Shown one piece after another: positions 5,110-5,288 of a stretch of DNA of 5,288 bases. The notes beneath the pieces are model-generated. The model worked only from the letters and a program-made list of their open reading frames with translations, was not told the origin of the DNA and searched no databases. A program made the position numbers and the translations under genes. Numbering within the stretch: the first letter of the stretch is position 1; each line of letters begins with the position of its first letter. The stretch comes from Candidatus Gastranaerophilales bacterium. GTDB lineage: Bacteria > Cyanobacteriota > Vampirovibrionia > Gastranaerophilales > Gastranaerophilaceae. The DNA lies in the NCBI GenBank assembly GCA_947589525.1, contig CANQAW010000130.1:1-5288 (forward strand), in the 5' to 3' direction.

Positions 5110-5288
5110 ATGAAAAACAAAATTAATATTGATAAACTAAAGGAAAATACTGTTGCTTATAATGAACTTAGTGAAAAACATTTCCTTGACTGCGAATTTC
5201 AAAAAGAATACTTAAATCTTTCTTTGGCAGAATATATTGCAGACGGTGATTTTAATAAATTTTTTAAATCGCTTGAAAAAGTCATTAA
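5110..5288 (+). CDS. Antitoxin of the HI1420 (HigA-like, HTH) family, 3' end outside window
   Basis: The first 59 residues are visible and the frame is open to the end of the window. After a variable start (MKNKINIDKLKENTVAYNEL), residues 24-59 follow the family pattern: HFLDCEFQKEYLNLSLAEYI, then ADGDFNKFFKSLEKVI. This corresponds to the 'L.d.efa.eYLn.aLe.gD...fl.aL..V' stretch ahead of the helix-turn-helix, which should lie just past the window. Members bind and neutralise the toxin and repress the operon. A good ribosome binding site, AAAGGA at 5099-5104, lies 5 nt before ATG 5110. This contrasts with the toxin's lack of one and may favour antitoxin synthesis. It is too short for standard length-filtered gene finding because it is cut. 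Confidence 0.88.
   Translation, partial: MKNKINIDKLKENTVAYNELSEKHFLDCEFQKEYLNLSLAEYIADGDFNKFFKSLEKVI

Noticed and set aside
1..5288. CRISPR array, IS element, tRNA or rRNA
   Set aside because: No regularly spaced repeats, transposase motifs, terminal inverted repeats or cloverleaf/rRNA sequence were seen on either strand.

Overview
The window is about 5.3 kb of AT-rich DNA with short intergenic gaps and genes on both strands. It most likely comes from an uncultured gut-type Gastranaerophilales (Melainabacteria/Vampirovibrionia) bacterium. The base for that placement is recognition, not a search: the gene at 2207 opens with MGLSASQARFLQLTAR, an N-terminus I associate with that lineage. The signal-peptide protein at 693, built of LE..FG repeats, is of a kind I associate with the same phylum. 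No phage, IS, CRISPR, tRNA or rRNA sequence is visible.

Layout, left to right. (1) 1-634: the 3' part of a phosphomannomutase/phosphoglucomutase gene. (2) 693-1550: an exported protein of three ~48-residue repeats with a C-terminal hydrophobic tail. (3) 1586-2095: a ferritin with every ferroxidase ligand in place. (4) 2207-2935: the MGLSASQ-type protein, ending at a clear intrinsic terminator (2966-2994). (5) 2993-3415, minus strand: an unrecognised soluble protein convergent with the previous gene. (6) 3519-3941, minus strand: a small membrane-anchored protein with a motif arrangement resembling a PD-(D/E)xK nuclease fold. (7) 4023-4679: a DJ-1/PfpI protein of the Hsp31 type, divergent from (6). 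(8) 4771-5091 and 5110-end: a toxin-first type II toxin-antitoxin pair of the HI1419/HI1420 (HigB/Gp49-like) kind; the antitoxin runs off the window.

The genes do not form one pathway. Ferritin (iron storage and detoxification) and the Hsp31-like protein (carbonyl or protein stress) are both stress-related but separately transcribed. The phosphohexomutase feeds sugar-nucleotide synthesis. The two lineage-type proteins and the anchored nuclease-like protein have unknown roles.

The most notable pattern is in the starts. Ferritin, the MGLSASQ protein, the Hsp31-like protein and the antitoxin have good Shine-Dalgarno sequences. The repeat protein and the toxin have none; instead a strong -10 box lies 7-8 bases before the start codon, so their mRNAs should be leaderless or nearly so. 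The 3941 gene may be a third case. For the toxin this moves the start from a TTG that is really the -35 box (4735) to GTG 4771. I did not find a clearly new defence or mobile system; the unusual content is the leaderless starts and the three uncharacterised protein families.
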